Assembly: GCA_012964275.1 (NCBI GenBank)
Contig: DTUG01000254.1
Coordinates: 1-23,286 of the forward strand
Direction: 5' to 3'
Origin: Fidelibacterota bacterium
Lineage (GTDB): Bacteria > Fidelibacterota > Marinisomatia > Marinisomatales > UBA1611
Length of the DNA: 23,286 nt
Below, one piece after another: positions 7,866 to 15,694 of the stretch. The number at the start of each line of letters is the position of its first letter. The first letter of the stretch is position 1. The position numbers were made by a program, and so were the translations under genes. The notes below the pieces were generated by a model. It made no database searches. It worked only from the letters and a program-made list of their open reading frames with translations, and had not been told where the DNA came from.

Positions 7866-9392
7866 ATGGAGACCCTGCGGATAACAAAGCGTACATTGAA
7901 GTACAGTGATTTTGCGTCCTTGTTCCGCGGTACCGTTCGCATTTCTATTGATCGGGAATCCCGATCCAACATAAAAAAATCCCATGATCGTTTACAGGCA
8001 TTGCTGTCATCCGGACAGACTGTCTATGGCGTGAATACTGGTGTTGGAAAGTTGAGCCAGATAGCCATCGATCCGGAAGATCAGTTCAAACTGCAAATTA
8101 ATCTGGTGCGCAGTCATTCAGCGGGAGTCGGGTCACCCTTGGAACCTGGGTTAGTCCGTGCCGTCTTAGTATTAAAATTACTGACCTATGTGAAAGGGTA
8201 TAGCGGTGTCCGACCTGAAGTAGTGGATAAAATCGTCCAGTTACTAGACCATGATCTTTTACCCGTGATCCCAGAGAAGGGGTCGGCCGGAGCCAGTGGC
8301 GATCTAGCTCCATTGGCGCACATGACACTGGCCATGATTGGTGAAGGTGAAATGATATATCAGGGTAGGAAAATATCCGCTCGGAATGCCCTGAAAAAAG
8401 TTGGTATTGTTCCGCTGGTCCTTCATCCAAAGGAAGGCTTGAGCCTGATAAATGGGACACAGGTATCAACAGCTTTAGCAATTAAGTCAATGGTGGACAG
8501 TGAAGTATTGTTACAAACGGCGGATATTGTTGGAGCCTTATCGGTGGAGGGCAGTTTGTCAAGCAGGGACGTATTTAAATCATCCATTCATCGGTTAAAA
8601 AAACATCAGGGACAAAAGACTGCCGCCAGAAATGTCTGGAACATGCTCGCGGGAAGTGAAATTGTCTCTTCCCATAAAGAGTGTGGTACGGTCCAGGACC
8701 CGTACAGTTTTCGATGCATACCCCATATTCATGGTTCATGTCGGGATAGTATAAAACACTGTGCCGACCTAATCAACAATGAGATCAATAGTGTCAGTGA
8801 TAACCCCATAATCCTTGATAATGGGGAGATAGCTTATTCTGGGCATTTTCATGCCGAGCCCGTGGCCCAGGCAATGGATTTCATCGCTATTGCTATGGCC
8901 GAGCTTGGTGCCATATCCGAGCGCCGTACTTATTTCTTTATGAAAGGGGTTAGTGACAAACTGCCACCATTCTTAGCGATCAAACCTGGTATCGAATCCG
9001 GTTATATGTCGGCTCAGGTTACTGCTTCTGCTCTGGTTTCGGAAAATAAAACCCTGGCTCACCCAGCCAGCGTGGATTCCCTGCCTACGTCTGGAGGGCA
9101 GGAGGACTTGGTAAGCATGGCGCCTTGGGCTGGACTTAAACTGCTGCAGATCCAGGAAAACGTCAGGCAGATTCTGGCTATTGAATTATTGGTAGCCAGT
9201 GCCGCCAGCACACTTTTTCATCAAGGGTACAAATCGGGTAAAGGCACGACTCCTATCTTAAAACATATTCAGGGAGTTGTGCCTTTCCACAAGGGCGATA
9301 GGGTATTATCAGGAGAGATACGTGCCTTATCTGACATGATTAAAACAGGACAGATCAACGCCTTAGCAAACCAGGTAGTCAACCTGGAGTAA
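7866..9392 (+). CDS. hutH: Histidine ammonia-lyase
   Basis: The protein is 508 residues, the normal length for the aromatic amino acid lyase/aminomutase family. It deaminates L-histidine to urocanate and ammonia, the first step of histidine breakdown. The electrophilic MIO cofactor forms from A143-S144-G145 in GSAGASGDLAPLAH, one position from Ala142-Ser143-Gly144 of Pseudomonas HAL. Y54 in YGVNTGVG is the catalytic tyrosine. The substrate-selectivity pair is S83-H84 (LVRSHSAGVG), as in histidine lyases rather than the His-Leu of tyrosine lyases. QDPYSFRC and HPASVDSLPTSGGQED also match HAL. No hutU, hutI or hutG is in the window, so the rest of the pathway must be elsewhere or absent. guaB starts three bases after the stop, although the two enzymes share no pathway. 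Confidence 0.93.
   Translation: METLRITKRTLKYSDFASLFRGTVRISIDRESRSNIKKSHDRLQALLSSGQTVYGVNTGVGKLSQIAIDPEDQFKLQINLVRSHSAGVGSPLEPGLVRAVLVLKLLTYVKGYSGVRPEVVDKIVQLLDHDLLPVIPEKGSAGASGDLAPLAHMTLAMIGEGEMIYQGRKISARNALKKVGIVPLVLHPKEGLSLINGTQVSTALAIKSMVDSEVLLQTADIVGALSVEGSLSSRDVFKSSIHRLKKHQGQKTAARNVWNMLAGSEIVSSHKECGTVQDPYSFRCIPHIHGSCRDSIKHCADLINNEINSVSDNPIILDNGEIAYSGHFHAEPVAQAMDFIAIAMAELGAISERRTYFFMKGVSDKLPPFLAIKPGIESGYMSAQVTASALVSENKTLAHPASVDSLPTSGGQEDLVSMAPWAGLKLLQIQENVRQILAIELLVASAASTLFHQGYKSGKGTTPILKHIQGVVPFHKGDRVLSGEIRALSDMIKTGQINALANQVVNLE
9386..9389 (+). promoter_or_regulatory. Ribosome binding site that decides the guaB GTG start
   Basis: GGAG lies six bases before the GTG at 9396. A nearby ATG at 9392 leads to a stop after four codons, so this site supports the GTG. 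It lies within the last codons of hutH. Confidence 0.6.
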
Positions 9393-9395
9393 TGC

Positions 9396-10865
9396 GTGAA
9401 AAATAGGCCTCCATTTGAATCCGGTTATACCTTTGATGATGTCCTGTTAGTTCCTCAGGAATCTGCAGTTTTGCCTAAAGAAACTGATTTGACAACCAGA
9501 CTGACACGGGATATCCAACTTAATATACCAGTTCTGAGTGCAGCTATGGATACGGTGACTGAAGCTTCAATGGCCATTGCACTGGCACGGGAAGGAGGAA
9601 TGGGCGTTATCCATAAAAATTGCAATATCGAATTCCAAAAAGCTATGGTTGACCGGGTCAAACGTTCAGAAAGCGGTATGATATTAAACCCAATTACGGT
9701 AGACCCGGACAGTACGATTTATAATGCGAAAAAGATCATGTCCGAATACAAGATCAGCGGTCTTCCTGTAATAGATAAGGGGAAATTGGTTGGTATTATA
9801 ACAAATCGCGATATCCGTTTTGAAAGAGATGGAGATTTGCTGGTGTCATCTAGGATGACGTCTAAAAACCTGGTGACGGTATCGAAGAATACAACCTTGT
9901 CAAGAGCAGAAAAATTGCTGCAAAAACACCGCATTGAGAAACTGCTTGTGGTGGATGATGTGGGTACCCTAACCGGGTTGATCACTGTTAAAGATATCAA
10001 GAAAAAGGAACAGTTTCCCAATGCCTGCAAAGATTTCAACGGCCGGTTACGAGTAGGAGCAGCAGTAGGTGTCTCCGGAGACACGATGGAACGGGTTGCG
10101 GCACTGATCGATGCCGATGTGGATATTATTGTGGTGGATACTGCCCATGGGCATTCGAGAGAAGTATTAAAAACCATCCAAAGGTTGAAATCCAAATTCT
10201 CCAATGTTGCCGTCATTGCTGGGAATGTTGCTACGGCAGATGGCGCGAATGCGTTAATTGATGCAGGAACAGACAGTGTTAAAGTCGGCATAGGTTCTGG
10301 GGCGAGTTGTACAACGCGGGTTGTAGTGGGGGTAGGCGTGCCGCAACTTACCGCCATTATGGATGCTGTGGACACAGCTCGAGAAAAAGATATTCCGGTG
10401 ATCGCTGATGGTGGTTTGCGCTACAGTGGTGATATTGCCAAGGCATTGGCTGCCGGAGCGGATTCTATTATGCTGGGGAGCATGCTGGCGGGAATGGATG
10501 AAAGCCCGGGTGAGTCTATCCTCTATGAGGGCCGTCAATATAAATCGTTTCGAGGCATGGGGTCACTGGGTGCTATGCAGAAAGGCAGCGGTGACCGGTA
10601 TTTTCAGGAAGGTATGGAGAAAACGAAGCTGGTGCCTGAGGGTATTGAAGGCATGGTACCCTATCGGGGACCGGTACGTAATACATTACATCAACTGATG
10701 GGCGGGTTGAAATCGTCCATGGGATACTGCGGATGTAAAACAATTCGTGAATTTGGAAAGAAAGCCAAATTTATGCAGGTTACCGCTGCAGGTATAAAAG
10801 AAAATCACCCCCATGAAGTTCGGATCATGAAAGAAGCACCCAACTACCGTGCTTCAGATAGATAA
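9396..10865 (+). CDS. guaB: Inosine-5'-monophosphate dehydrogenase
   Basis: The protein is 489 residues from a GTG start; E. coli GuaB has 488. It oxidises IMP to XMP with NAD+, the committed step of GMP synthesis in the cytosol. The family start GYTFDDVLLVP is at 10-20. Two CBS domains (about 95-205) interrupt the TIM barrel, as usual. The catalytic cysteine is C305, the same number as in E. coli, in GIGSGASCTTRVVVGVGVPQ. The flap and IMP-binding segments MGSLGAMQKGSGDRYFQ and VPEGIEGMVPYRG follow. The active-site loop is slightly atypical: most bacteria have GPGSIC where this protein has GSGASC. It lies three bases after hutH and converges on rpsT, with 10 bases between them. Confidence 0.96.
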   Translation: MKNRPPFESGYTFDDVLLVPQESAVLPKETDLTTRLTRDIQLNIPVLSAAMDTVTEASMAIALAREGGMGVIHKNCNIEFQKAMVDRVKRSESGMILNPITVDPDSTIYNAKKIMSEYKISGLPVIDKGKLVGIITNRDIRFERDGDLLVSSRMTSKNLVTVSKNTTLSRAEKLLQKHRIEKLLVVDDVGTLTGLITVKDIKKKEQFPNACKDFNGRLRVGAAVGVSGDTMERVAALIDADVDIIVVDTAHGHSREVLKTIQRLKSKFSNVAVIAGNVATADGANALIDAGTDSVKVGIGSGASCTTRVVVGVGVPQLTAIMDAVDTAREKDIPVIADGGLRYSGDIAKALAAGADSIMLGSMLAGMDESPGESILYEGRQYKSFRGMGSLGAMQKGSGDRYFQEGMEKTKLVPEGIEGMVPYRGPVRNTLHQLMGGLKSSMGYCGCKTIREFGKKAKFMQVTAAGIKENHPHEVRIMKEAPNYRASDR

Positions 10866-10875
10866 TTTATAAAAT

Positions 10876-11130
10876 TTAATTTAGGGAATTAAGGTGGCGG
10901 GTGATTCGTGCTTTTCGTCTCGAAGCTGTGTTTTTGTGGATCAGGCCCTTATTTGCTGCTTTATCGATTAAACTTACAGCTTGAGTATATGCTTTTTCCG
11001 CTTCGCCCTTGTCCGTGGTCTGCAGCAGTTTATTGATATGGGTGCGAATGCGGGATAGGTTGGATACATTTCTAGCCCTGCGCTTCTTATCCTGCCGCTC
11101 GCGTTTGATCTGCTGAGGATGTCTGTCCAT
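10876..11130 (-). CDS. rpsT: 30S ribosomal protein S20 (bS20)
   Basis: The only clear gene on the - strand. Its product is 84 residues, highly basic, with the S20 layout: an N-terminal Lys/Arg-rich helix (IKRERQDKKRRARN), then IDKAANKGLIHKNTASRRKARI, the best-conserved part of the family. S20 binds 16S rRNA at the base of the body of the small subunit. The AAAGGAAAA element just upstream is one of the better Shine-Dalgarno sequences in the window. It is transcribed towards guaB; the 10-base convergent gap has no obvious GC-rich hairpin, so the terminators of both genes are unclear. Product length is close to the usual 85-90 residues. Confidence 0.95.
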   Translation of the reverse strand: MDRHPQQIKRERQDKKRRARNVSNLSRIRTHINKLLQTTDKGEAEKAYTQAVSLIDKAANKGLIHKNTASRRKARITRHLNSLN

Positions 11131-11136
11131 TAATAG

Positions 11137-11145
11137 TTTTCCTTT
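11137..11145 (-). promoter_or_regulatory. rpsT ribosome binding site
   Basis: On the - strand this reads AAAGGAAAA, placing AGGA about 8-9 bases before the rpsT ATG. This is a good Shine-Dalgarno sequence, unlike most genes in the window. Confidence 0.6.
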
Positions 11146-11160
11146 AGATTTAAGCCGGCG

Positions 11161-11190
11161 AAGTTACGTTCCACAGTTTTTCTAAGTCAA
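11161..11190 (-). promoter_or_regulatory. Candidate rpsT promoter
   Basis: Read on the - strand, TTGACT (complement of 11185-11190) and TAACTT (complement of 11161-11166) are 18 bases apart, as -35 and -10 boxes of a sigma-70-like promoter. Transcription would start roughly 25 bases before the rpsT ATG. The -35 match is strong, the -10 weak. Confidence 0.35.
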
Positions 11191-11203
11191 TTAATGGTTA
11201 ATT
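11189..11203. promoter_or_regulatory. Perfect inverted repeat in the rpsT/Crp divergent region, possible operator
   Basis: AATTAA-TGG-TTAATT is a perfect 6-bp inverted repeat with a 3-base spacer. It abuts the proposed rpsT -35 box and lies 71 bases before the regulator's start codon. The composition is AT-only in the arms, so chance occurrence is quite possible; it does not match the classical CRP (TGTGA-N6-TCACA) or FNR (TTGAT-N4-ATCAA) sites. Confidence 0.3.
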
Positions 11204-11274
11204 ATTCTCCTGAAAGTGGTCAAGCATGATTCGATTGCAATTTGAAATCAATAGGAGCCGCTGTATTTTTTGTT

Positions 11275-11955
11275 GTGGATAAGATTGATATACTAAAAAA
11301 AGTTCCAATCTTTGGTGATTTATCAGATTCTGACTTAAGATCTATTGTAGACAAAATGGTGTCCCATACCTATAAAAAAGGTCAGATTATATTGATGGAA
11401 GACAGTATAGGCGAGCATTGCTTTTTTCTTACCCGCGGCAAGGTCAAAATTACCCGACTGAGCAGTGATGGGCGTGAGGTGATCCTGGCTTTGCTGGCAT
11501 CAGGTGATTTCTTTGGTGAAATGTCACTTCTGGATGGCGAATCACGGTCAGCGAATGTGGTTGCCTTGGAAAACACGAAAGCTTTGACCCTGAATATGGA
11601 AGATTTCCTTACTGCGCTTGAGATGTACCCCAAAGTAGCCATTAACCTGCTGAGAGAATTAGCAGTTAGACTTAGAAAAAGTGATGAGCAAATAGCCAGT
11701 CTATCCTTGAGTGATGCCGAACGCAGAATTGCCCTTTCACTTTTAAGAATTGCAGAGGAACAGGGGATCATCCACCAGGGACATGTCACCGTTAATCCGT
11801 TACCTTTTCAGCAGGATATAGCTAATATGGCTGGAACGAGTCGAGAAACTGTGTCCCGCACCTATGGATTACTGGAAGCAGATGGATACATTGATCGGGA
11901 TGGTCGAAAACTGGTCATCATGGATTATGATCGGTTTTTGAGCGATTTTTCCTGA
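11275..11955 (+). CDS. Crp/Fnr family transcriptional regulator
   Basis: The protein is 226 residues from a GTG start. The N-terminal cyclic-nucleotide-binding beta-barrel contains an intact phosphate-binding cassette, FGEMSLLDGESRSA (about 80-93), with the G-E and R-S pairs that hold the ligand phosphate in CRP. A C-terminal winged helix (about 165-220) carries FQQDIANMAGTSRETVSRTY, the recognition helix being SRETVSR. There is no N-terminal cysteine cluster, so it is not an oxygen-sensing FNR. A cyclic nucleotide ligand is therefore plausible but unproven. I chose GTG at 11275 because MDKIDILKKVPIFGDLSD is the usual family start. AGGAG at 11253-11257 is rather far from it, so an in-frame TTG at 11242, which adds 11 residues, is the alternative. 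It diverges from rpsT and precedes meaB by 15 bases. Confidence 0.88.
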   Translation: MDKIDILKKVPIFGDLSDSDLRSIVDKMVSHTYKKGQIILMEDSIGEHCFFLTRGKVKITRLSSDGREVILALLASGDFFGEMSLLDGESRSANVVALENTKALTLNMEDFLTALEMYPKVAINLLRELAVRLRKSDEQIASLSLSDAERRIALSLLRIAEEQGIIHQGHVTVNPLPFQQDIANMAGTSRETVSRTYGLLEADGYIDRDGRKLVIMDYDRFLSDFS

Positions 11956-11970
11956 TTCGGAATTCTCAAC

Positions 11971-12921
11971 GTGGCCGAATCTCTTATCTCCGGCATTTTA
12001 GATAACGATCATATTGCTGTTTCTAGGGCAATTTCCCTGATAGAACGGGGAGAAGCTGTATCCCGCACATTTTATTCCAACCTATATTCTCATACAAACA
12101 AGGCTGTACGATTTGGCATCACTGGTCCTCCCGGTTCTGGTAAAAGTACAATAATCAATGAAATGATTGATTGTATTTTATTGAATAATAAATCGGTTGG
12201 AGTTGTGGCGGTTGATCCCACCAGCCCATTTACTGGTGGAGCTTTACTGGGTGATCGGATCCGTATGAATAAATACACCGAGAACGATCAGGTTTTTATT
12301 CGCAGCATGGGCAGTCATGGTGATCTGGGCGGTCTATCTCAGATGGCTCAAGAAACGGGTGATATTTTAGAGGCCAGTGGAAAGGAAATAATCATATTTG
12401 AAACGGTTGGTGTGGGTCAGGCAGAACATGATATAATAAAAGCGGCAGACCTGGTTATCGTTGTACTCGTGCCTGAGTCCGGGGATGAAATTCAATTGAT
12501 GAAGGCCGGCATCATAGAGATCGCTGATCTGTTTGTTATTAATAAATCTGATCGTCAAGGTGCAGGCCGTCTCGCTCAACTATTGAAAAATACCCTCCAT
12601 TCATTTTCAAATAAAGATAGACTGGAGCCACCTGTTCTTACAACAACTGCCAGTCAGGGGGAAGGGATATCAGAACTTTATCAAGGGGCTATGGCTTTGC
12701 TAGATACCTTGGCATCTGATGGCCATTTGGAAGAGCGCCGAATAGAGCGCTATCGCCTGCGGGTGCTGGGCCTGATCAGAAACCAACTGGAGAATGAGTT
12801 TTGGACATCTAAACGGAAAGAATTGTTTTATCAATCAACAGCATCTATAGAGTCGCTCGATCAATCCCCTTTAGACATGGCGAATCAGTTAATCCAAGGG
12901 AAAATTAATGCCGAGCGATAA
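11971..12921 (+). CDS. meaB: MeaB/ArgK-type P-loop GTPase (methylmalonyl-CoA mutase chaperone family)
   Basis: The protein is 316 residues from a GTG start. G3E-type GTPase motifs are present: Walker A GPPGSGKST at 52-60, VDPTSPFTGGALLGDRIRM at 81-99, FETVGVGQAE near 143-152, and NKSD at 191-194. MeaB proteins gate coenzyme B12 loading and protect adenosylcobalamin-dependent mutases such as methylmalonyl-CoA mutase; E. coli ArgK/YgfD belongs here. In many genomes the gene sits beside the mutase subunits, but no mutase is in this window. The N-terminal SLISGILDNDHIAVSRAISL fits the family start, supporting the GTG despite no Shine-Dalgarno sequence. The 3' end overlaps tatC by 14 bases. Family is certain; the partner mutase is inferred. 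Confidence 0.9.
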   Translation: MAESLISGILDNDHIAVSRAISLIERGEAVSRTFYSNLYSHTNKAVRFGITGPPGSGKSTIINEMIDCILLNNKSVGVVAVDPTSPFTGGALLGDRIRMNKYTENDQVFIRSMGSHGDLGGLSQMAQETGDILEASGKEIIIFETVGVGQAEHDIIKAADLVIVVLVPESGDEIQLMKAGIIEIADLFVINKSDRQGAGRLAQLLKNTLHSFSNKDRLEPPVLTTTASQGEGISELYQGAMALLDTLASDGHLEERRIERYRLRVLGLIRNQLENEFWTSKRKELFYQSTASIESLDQSPLDMANQLIQGKINAER

Positions 12922-13648
12922 AAACCAGCCGGAAATGAGTTTCCTGGATCATCTTGAGGAACTCCGCTGGCGTATTATGAAAATTATAATTGCCGTTCTT
13001 GTGGGCGGTATTGCCACATTCGGGTTTATCGATATCATTCTTGAGATTCTATTGCGTCCAATATCGCAAGTCGCCAATGCCAATCCAATTCAACTGCAGG
13101 TTCTCTCGGTTCAAGGCATGTTTCTGATCAAATGGGCTATTGCGATTATCGGCGGTATCTGTATAGCGGTTCCGGTTATTACCTATCAGCTCTGGAAGTT
13201 TATCGCACCTGGTCTTTACGTCAATGAAAAGCGATTCGCATTTCCATTGGTATTATTTTCATTTATTTCTTTCACCTTGGGCATACTTTTTGGCTATTTT
13301 GTGTTAATTCCTTATTCATTGAATTTTTTCAGTGGTTTGACATCGGAAGGTATTGAGAATAATTTTTCCATTAACTATTATTTTAGTTTCATCATTTGGA
13401 TTTTGTTGGGGACAGGCCTGATCTTCCAACTCCCGGTCATATCTCTGTTATTATCTGTTATTGGCTTGCTGACTCCATCATTTATGCGACATTATCGTCG
13501 ACATTCCATTATTGTTATTTTGGTCCTGGCTTCATTTATTACGCCTCCTGATCCGGTCAGTATGGTGATCATGGCCATGCCACTATTTCTTCTATACGAG
13601 ATCAGTATTGGTCTTTCTTGGATAGTTAATAGAAAGAATGCTATTTGA
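12908..13648 (+). CDS. tatC: Sec-independent protein translocase subunit TatC
   Basis: The protein is 246 residues with six predicted membrane segments, the standard TatC size and topology. TatC recognises the twin-arginine signal peptide and, with TatA/TatB, forms the channel exporting folded proteins across the inner membrane. The cytoplasmic N-terminus MSFLDHLEELRWRI (from residue 10) holds the conserved L-x-E-L-R motif involved in signal binding; APGLYVNEKR and ITPPDPVSM are further family marks. No tatA or tatB is adjacent, so they must be encoded elsewhere. AAGGGA at 12896-12901 is a good ribosome binding site, 6-7 bases before the ATG and inside meaB, which overlaps by 14 bases. The downstream prenyltransferase follows after 35 bases. 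Confidence 0.95.
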   Translation: MPSDKNQPEMSFLDHLEELRWRIMKIIIAVLVGGIATFGFIDIILEILLRPISQVANANPIQLQVLSVQGMFLIKWAIAIIGGICIAVPVITYQLWKFIAPGLYVNEKRFAFPLVLFSFISFTLGILFGYFVLIPYSLNFFSGLTSEGIENNFSINYYFSFIIWILLGTGLIFQLPVISLLLSVIGLLTPSFMRHYRRHSIIVILVLASFITPPDPVSMVIMAMPLFLLYEISIGLSWIVNRKNAI

Positions 13649-13683
13649 ACAAAATAGCTATAGCAGGGTAATTTTGGATTCTT

Positions 13684-14673
13684 ATGCATAAAGACTTGAT
13701 TACGCTTAAACAGATCACGGCCCCGATTATTGATGATATAAAACTTTTCCAGGTGGAGTTTGAAAACGCTCTCAAATCGGAAGTCCGGCTGATTAATTCA
13801 ATATCCAAGTATATGATTCGCAACCGGGGAAAAAACATCAGGCCTATTCTTACCGTACTTTCTGCTCGATTATGCGGTAAACCCACTCTCAATAGTTATA
13901 AGGCTGCCGCAATGATGGAATTACTGCATATTGCTACATTGATCCATGATGATGTGGTGGATGAAGCCAATTTGCGCCGGGGAAAACCGTCAATTAATCG
14001 GGTATGGAAAAATAAAGTTTCTGTCCTGATGGGTGATTTTATTTTAAGCAAGGCATTAATCAACATGATTGGTCTAAAAGATTTTGATGCTCTTGTAATA
14101 ATATCAGAGACAGCTGAAAAATTAAGCGCTGGTGAGATTCTGCAGATCGAAAAAAGCATCACTCGAAAGATGACCAAAGCTGTGTATTTTGATATGATCA
14201 ACCAGAAAACAGCATCTTTGATAGCTACCAGTTGTGAATTGGGAGCCATCACCACATCCAAAACCACTCAGGATAGGCTGGCGACACATCAGTTTGGAGA
14301 AAACCTGGGAATGGCTTTCCAGATCAAAGATGACTTATTAGACCTGCTGGGCACTGAATATGATACTGGGAAAGACTCTGGTGGTGATGTAAAAAAGAAT
14401 ATGATTACCCTGCCGCTTATCTATTCCTATGAAAATATGCCTTGGAATGAAAATCGTCGATTGAGAACTCTTTTGAGGACCAAGAAGAAATCAGCGAAGG
14501 TCATGAAAGAAATAAAAGGGATGATCAATACATCTGGAGGGTTTGATTATGCTAAGCAGAAATTGGATGATTTTTCGAATAGAGCCCTAGAAGCATTATC
14601 ACCTTACCCGGATTCTCCCATCAAAAATTCACTCTCTGACCTGGTTGCCTTTAATGCTGCCCGGGTAAAATAG
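13684..14673 (+). CDS. All-trans polyprenyl diphosphate synthase
   Basis: The protein is 329 residues, a trans-isoprenyl diphosphate synthase. It extends an allylic diphosphate with isopentenyl diphosphate. The first aspartate-rich motif is DDVVD at 89-93 (LIHDDVVDEANLRRGKPS); the second is DDLLD at 216-220 (FQIKDDLLDLLG). The residues four and five positions before the first motif are T85 and A84. Small side chains there usually allow long (C30-C50) products, so the product is probably the side chain of a respiratory quinone, like IspB/HepT, rather than farnesyl or geranylgeranyl diphosphate. Chain length cannot be fixed from sequence. It follows tatC by 35 bases and is one base from the GT9 gene. 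A few cues (RRGKPSIN, GGDVKKNMITLPLIY) are textbook family positions. Confidence 0.92.
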   Translation: MHKDLITLKQITAPIIDDIKLFQVEFENALKSEVRLINSISKYMIRNRGKNIRPILTVLSARLCGKPTLNSYKAAAMMELLHIATLIHDDVVDEANLRRGKPSINRVWKNKVSVLMGDFILSKALINMIGLKDFDALVIISETAEKLSAGEILQIEKSITRKMTKAVYFDMINQKTASLIATSCELGAITTSKTTQDRLATHQFGENLGMAFQIKDDLLDLLGTEYDTGKDSGGDVKKNMITLPLIYSYENMPWNENRRLRTLLRTKKKSAKVMKEIKGMINTSGGFDYAKQKLDDFSNRALEALSPYPDSPIKNSLSDLVAFNAARVK

Positions 14674-14674
14674 C

Positions 14675-15694
14675 ATGACGCGGCATCGGAAGATTTTAAT
14701 CATCCGATTCAGCTCGATCGGAGATATCGTTATAGCTACATCTCCGCTGCAAACAGTAAGACAAGCTTTCCCCGGGTCGGAAATCCATTTTATGACGCTT
14801 GATCGTTATGTTCCGCTGTTGGAATGTCACCCGGGTATTGACCGTATCATTTCTTTCGATCCCACCACTGGATTTATAGGACTCCTTCATTTTAAGAATT
14901 ATGTCCAATCCAATGGGTATGATCAGGTTTATGATCTGCATAATTCATTGCGTTCCCGTATAATCTGCCGAGGGCTAACGACTGAGCTATCACGAGTTGA
15001 AAAACCCAGAATGTCCCGGTTTCTTTTATTTCAATTTCACTGGAATACATTTGAGAAAGATTTTTCTACTTCAGCCATGTATCATGAATGTTTAAGCGGA
15101 ATTTTAGAGTTTGACAATAAATTACCACCCCCAAAACTGACAGTAACTCGCGCAGAACAGACGGTTGCCCGCAGAATGTTAGAATCCCATGGACTACGAA
15201 ATTCGTTCATTGTTTTGATTCCGGGCGCTGCCTGGGCTCAGAAACAATGGTTTGCCGATAGGTACGCTGCGGTAGTTGAAAAACTGAGCCATAATACGGA
15301 TAGAACAGTTGTAATGCTGGGTAGCAAGAATGACAGTATTTGCGGCGAAATATTAAAACTGAACCGAGATCTGATTGACCTCGCGGGGAAGACATCATTG
15401 AGAGATGCGCTCAGCGTCATATCACTGGCAGATGCCGCATTTGGCAGCGATACAGGCTTGATACATGCTGCTGAAGCGTTGGGCGTGCCGGTTTCTATGA
15501 TCTTGGGTCCTACATCAACGGAAACGGGCGCAGGAGTATCCCTGGCACGTTCCGAAAATATTTCATCCGATGTGTGGTGTCGCCCCTGTTCCCAGAATGG
15601 GAAAAATCCATGTTACCGTAGCAGGCAGTTCTGTATGGATCAAATATCCATTGAAAGTGTAACTAGCTCCATTACAAAGAGATTGCTGGTATGA
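14675..15694 (+). CDS. Glycosyltransferase family 9, heptosyltransferase-like
   Basis: The protein is 339 residues with two Rossmann-like halves (GT-B fold). The N-terminus ILIIRFSSIGDIVIATSPL, the FPGSEIHFMT strand, and the C-terminal SDTGLIHAAEALGVPVSMILGP match GT9 enzymes such as RfaF/WaaC, which transfer ADP-heptose to Kdo2-lipid A or the growing inner core of LPS. Position directly before waaA supports a role in LPS core assembly at the cytoplasmic face of the inner membrane. The acceptor and exact sugar cannot be read. A cysteine-rich tail (CRPCSQNGKNPCYRSRQFC) resembles tails seen in other GT9 proteins. The start is one base after the prenyl synthase stop; the stop overlaps waaA as ATGA. 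Confidence 0.88.
   Translation: MTRHRKILIIRFSSIGDIVIATSPLQTVRQAFPGSEIHFMTLDRYVPLLECHPGIDRIISFDPTTGFIGLLHFKNYVQSNGYDQVYDLHNSLRSRIICRGLTTELSRVEKPRMSRFLLFQFHWNTFEKDFSTSAMYHECLSGILEFDNKLPPPKLTVTRAEQTVARRMLESHGLRNSFIVLIPGAAWAQKQWFADRYAAVVEKLSHNTDRTVVMLGSKNDSICGEILKLNRDLIDLAGKTSLRDALSVISLADAAFGSDTGLIHAAEALGVPVSMILGPTSTETGAGVSLARSENISSDVWCRPCSQNGKNPCYRSRQFCMDQISIESVTSSITKRLLV

Noticed and set aside
9719..10375. 218-codon open frame on the - strand inside guaB
   Set aside because: Its protein is Ser/Thr-rich low-quality sequence that mirrors the guaB codons; guaB is unmistakable on the + strand over the same bases.
10866..10875. Bidirectional intrinsic terminator between guaB and rpsT
   Set aside because: The 10-base gap and its flanks are AT-rich without a GC stem, so no terminator can be supported.
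11185..11206. FNR or CRP box upstream of the regulator gene
   Set aside because: The repeat AATTAA-N3-TTAATT does not fit either consensus in sequence or spacing; kept only as an unassigned inverted repeat.
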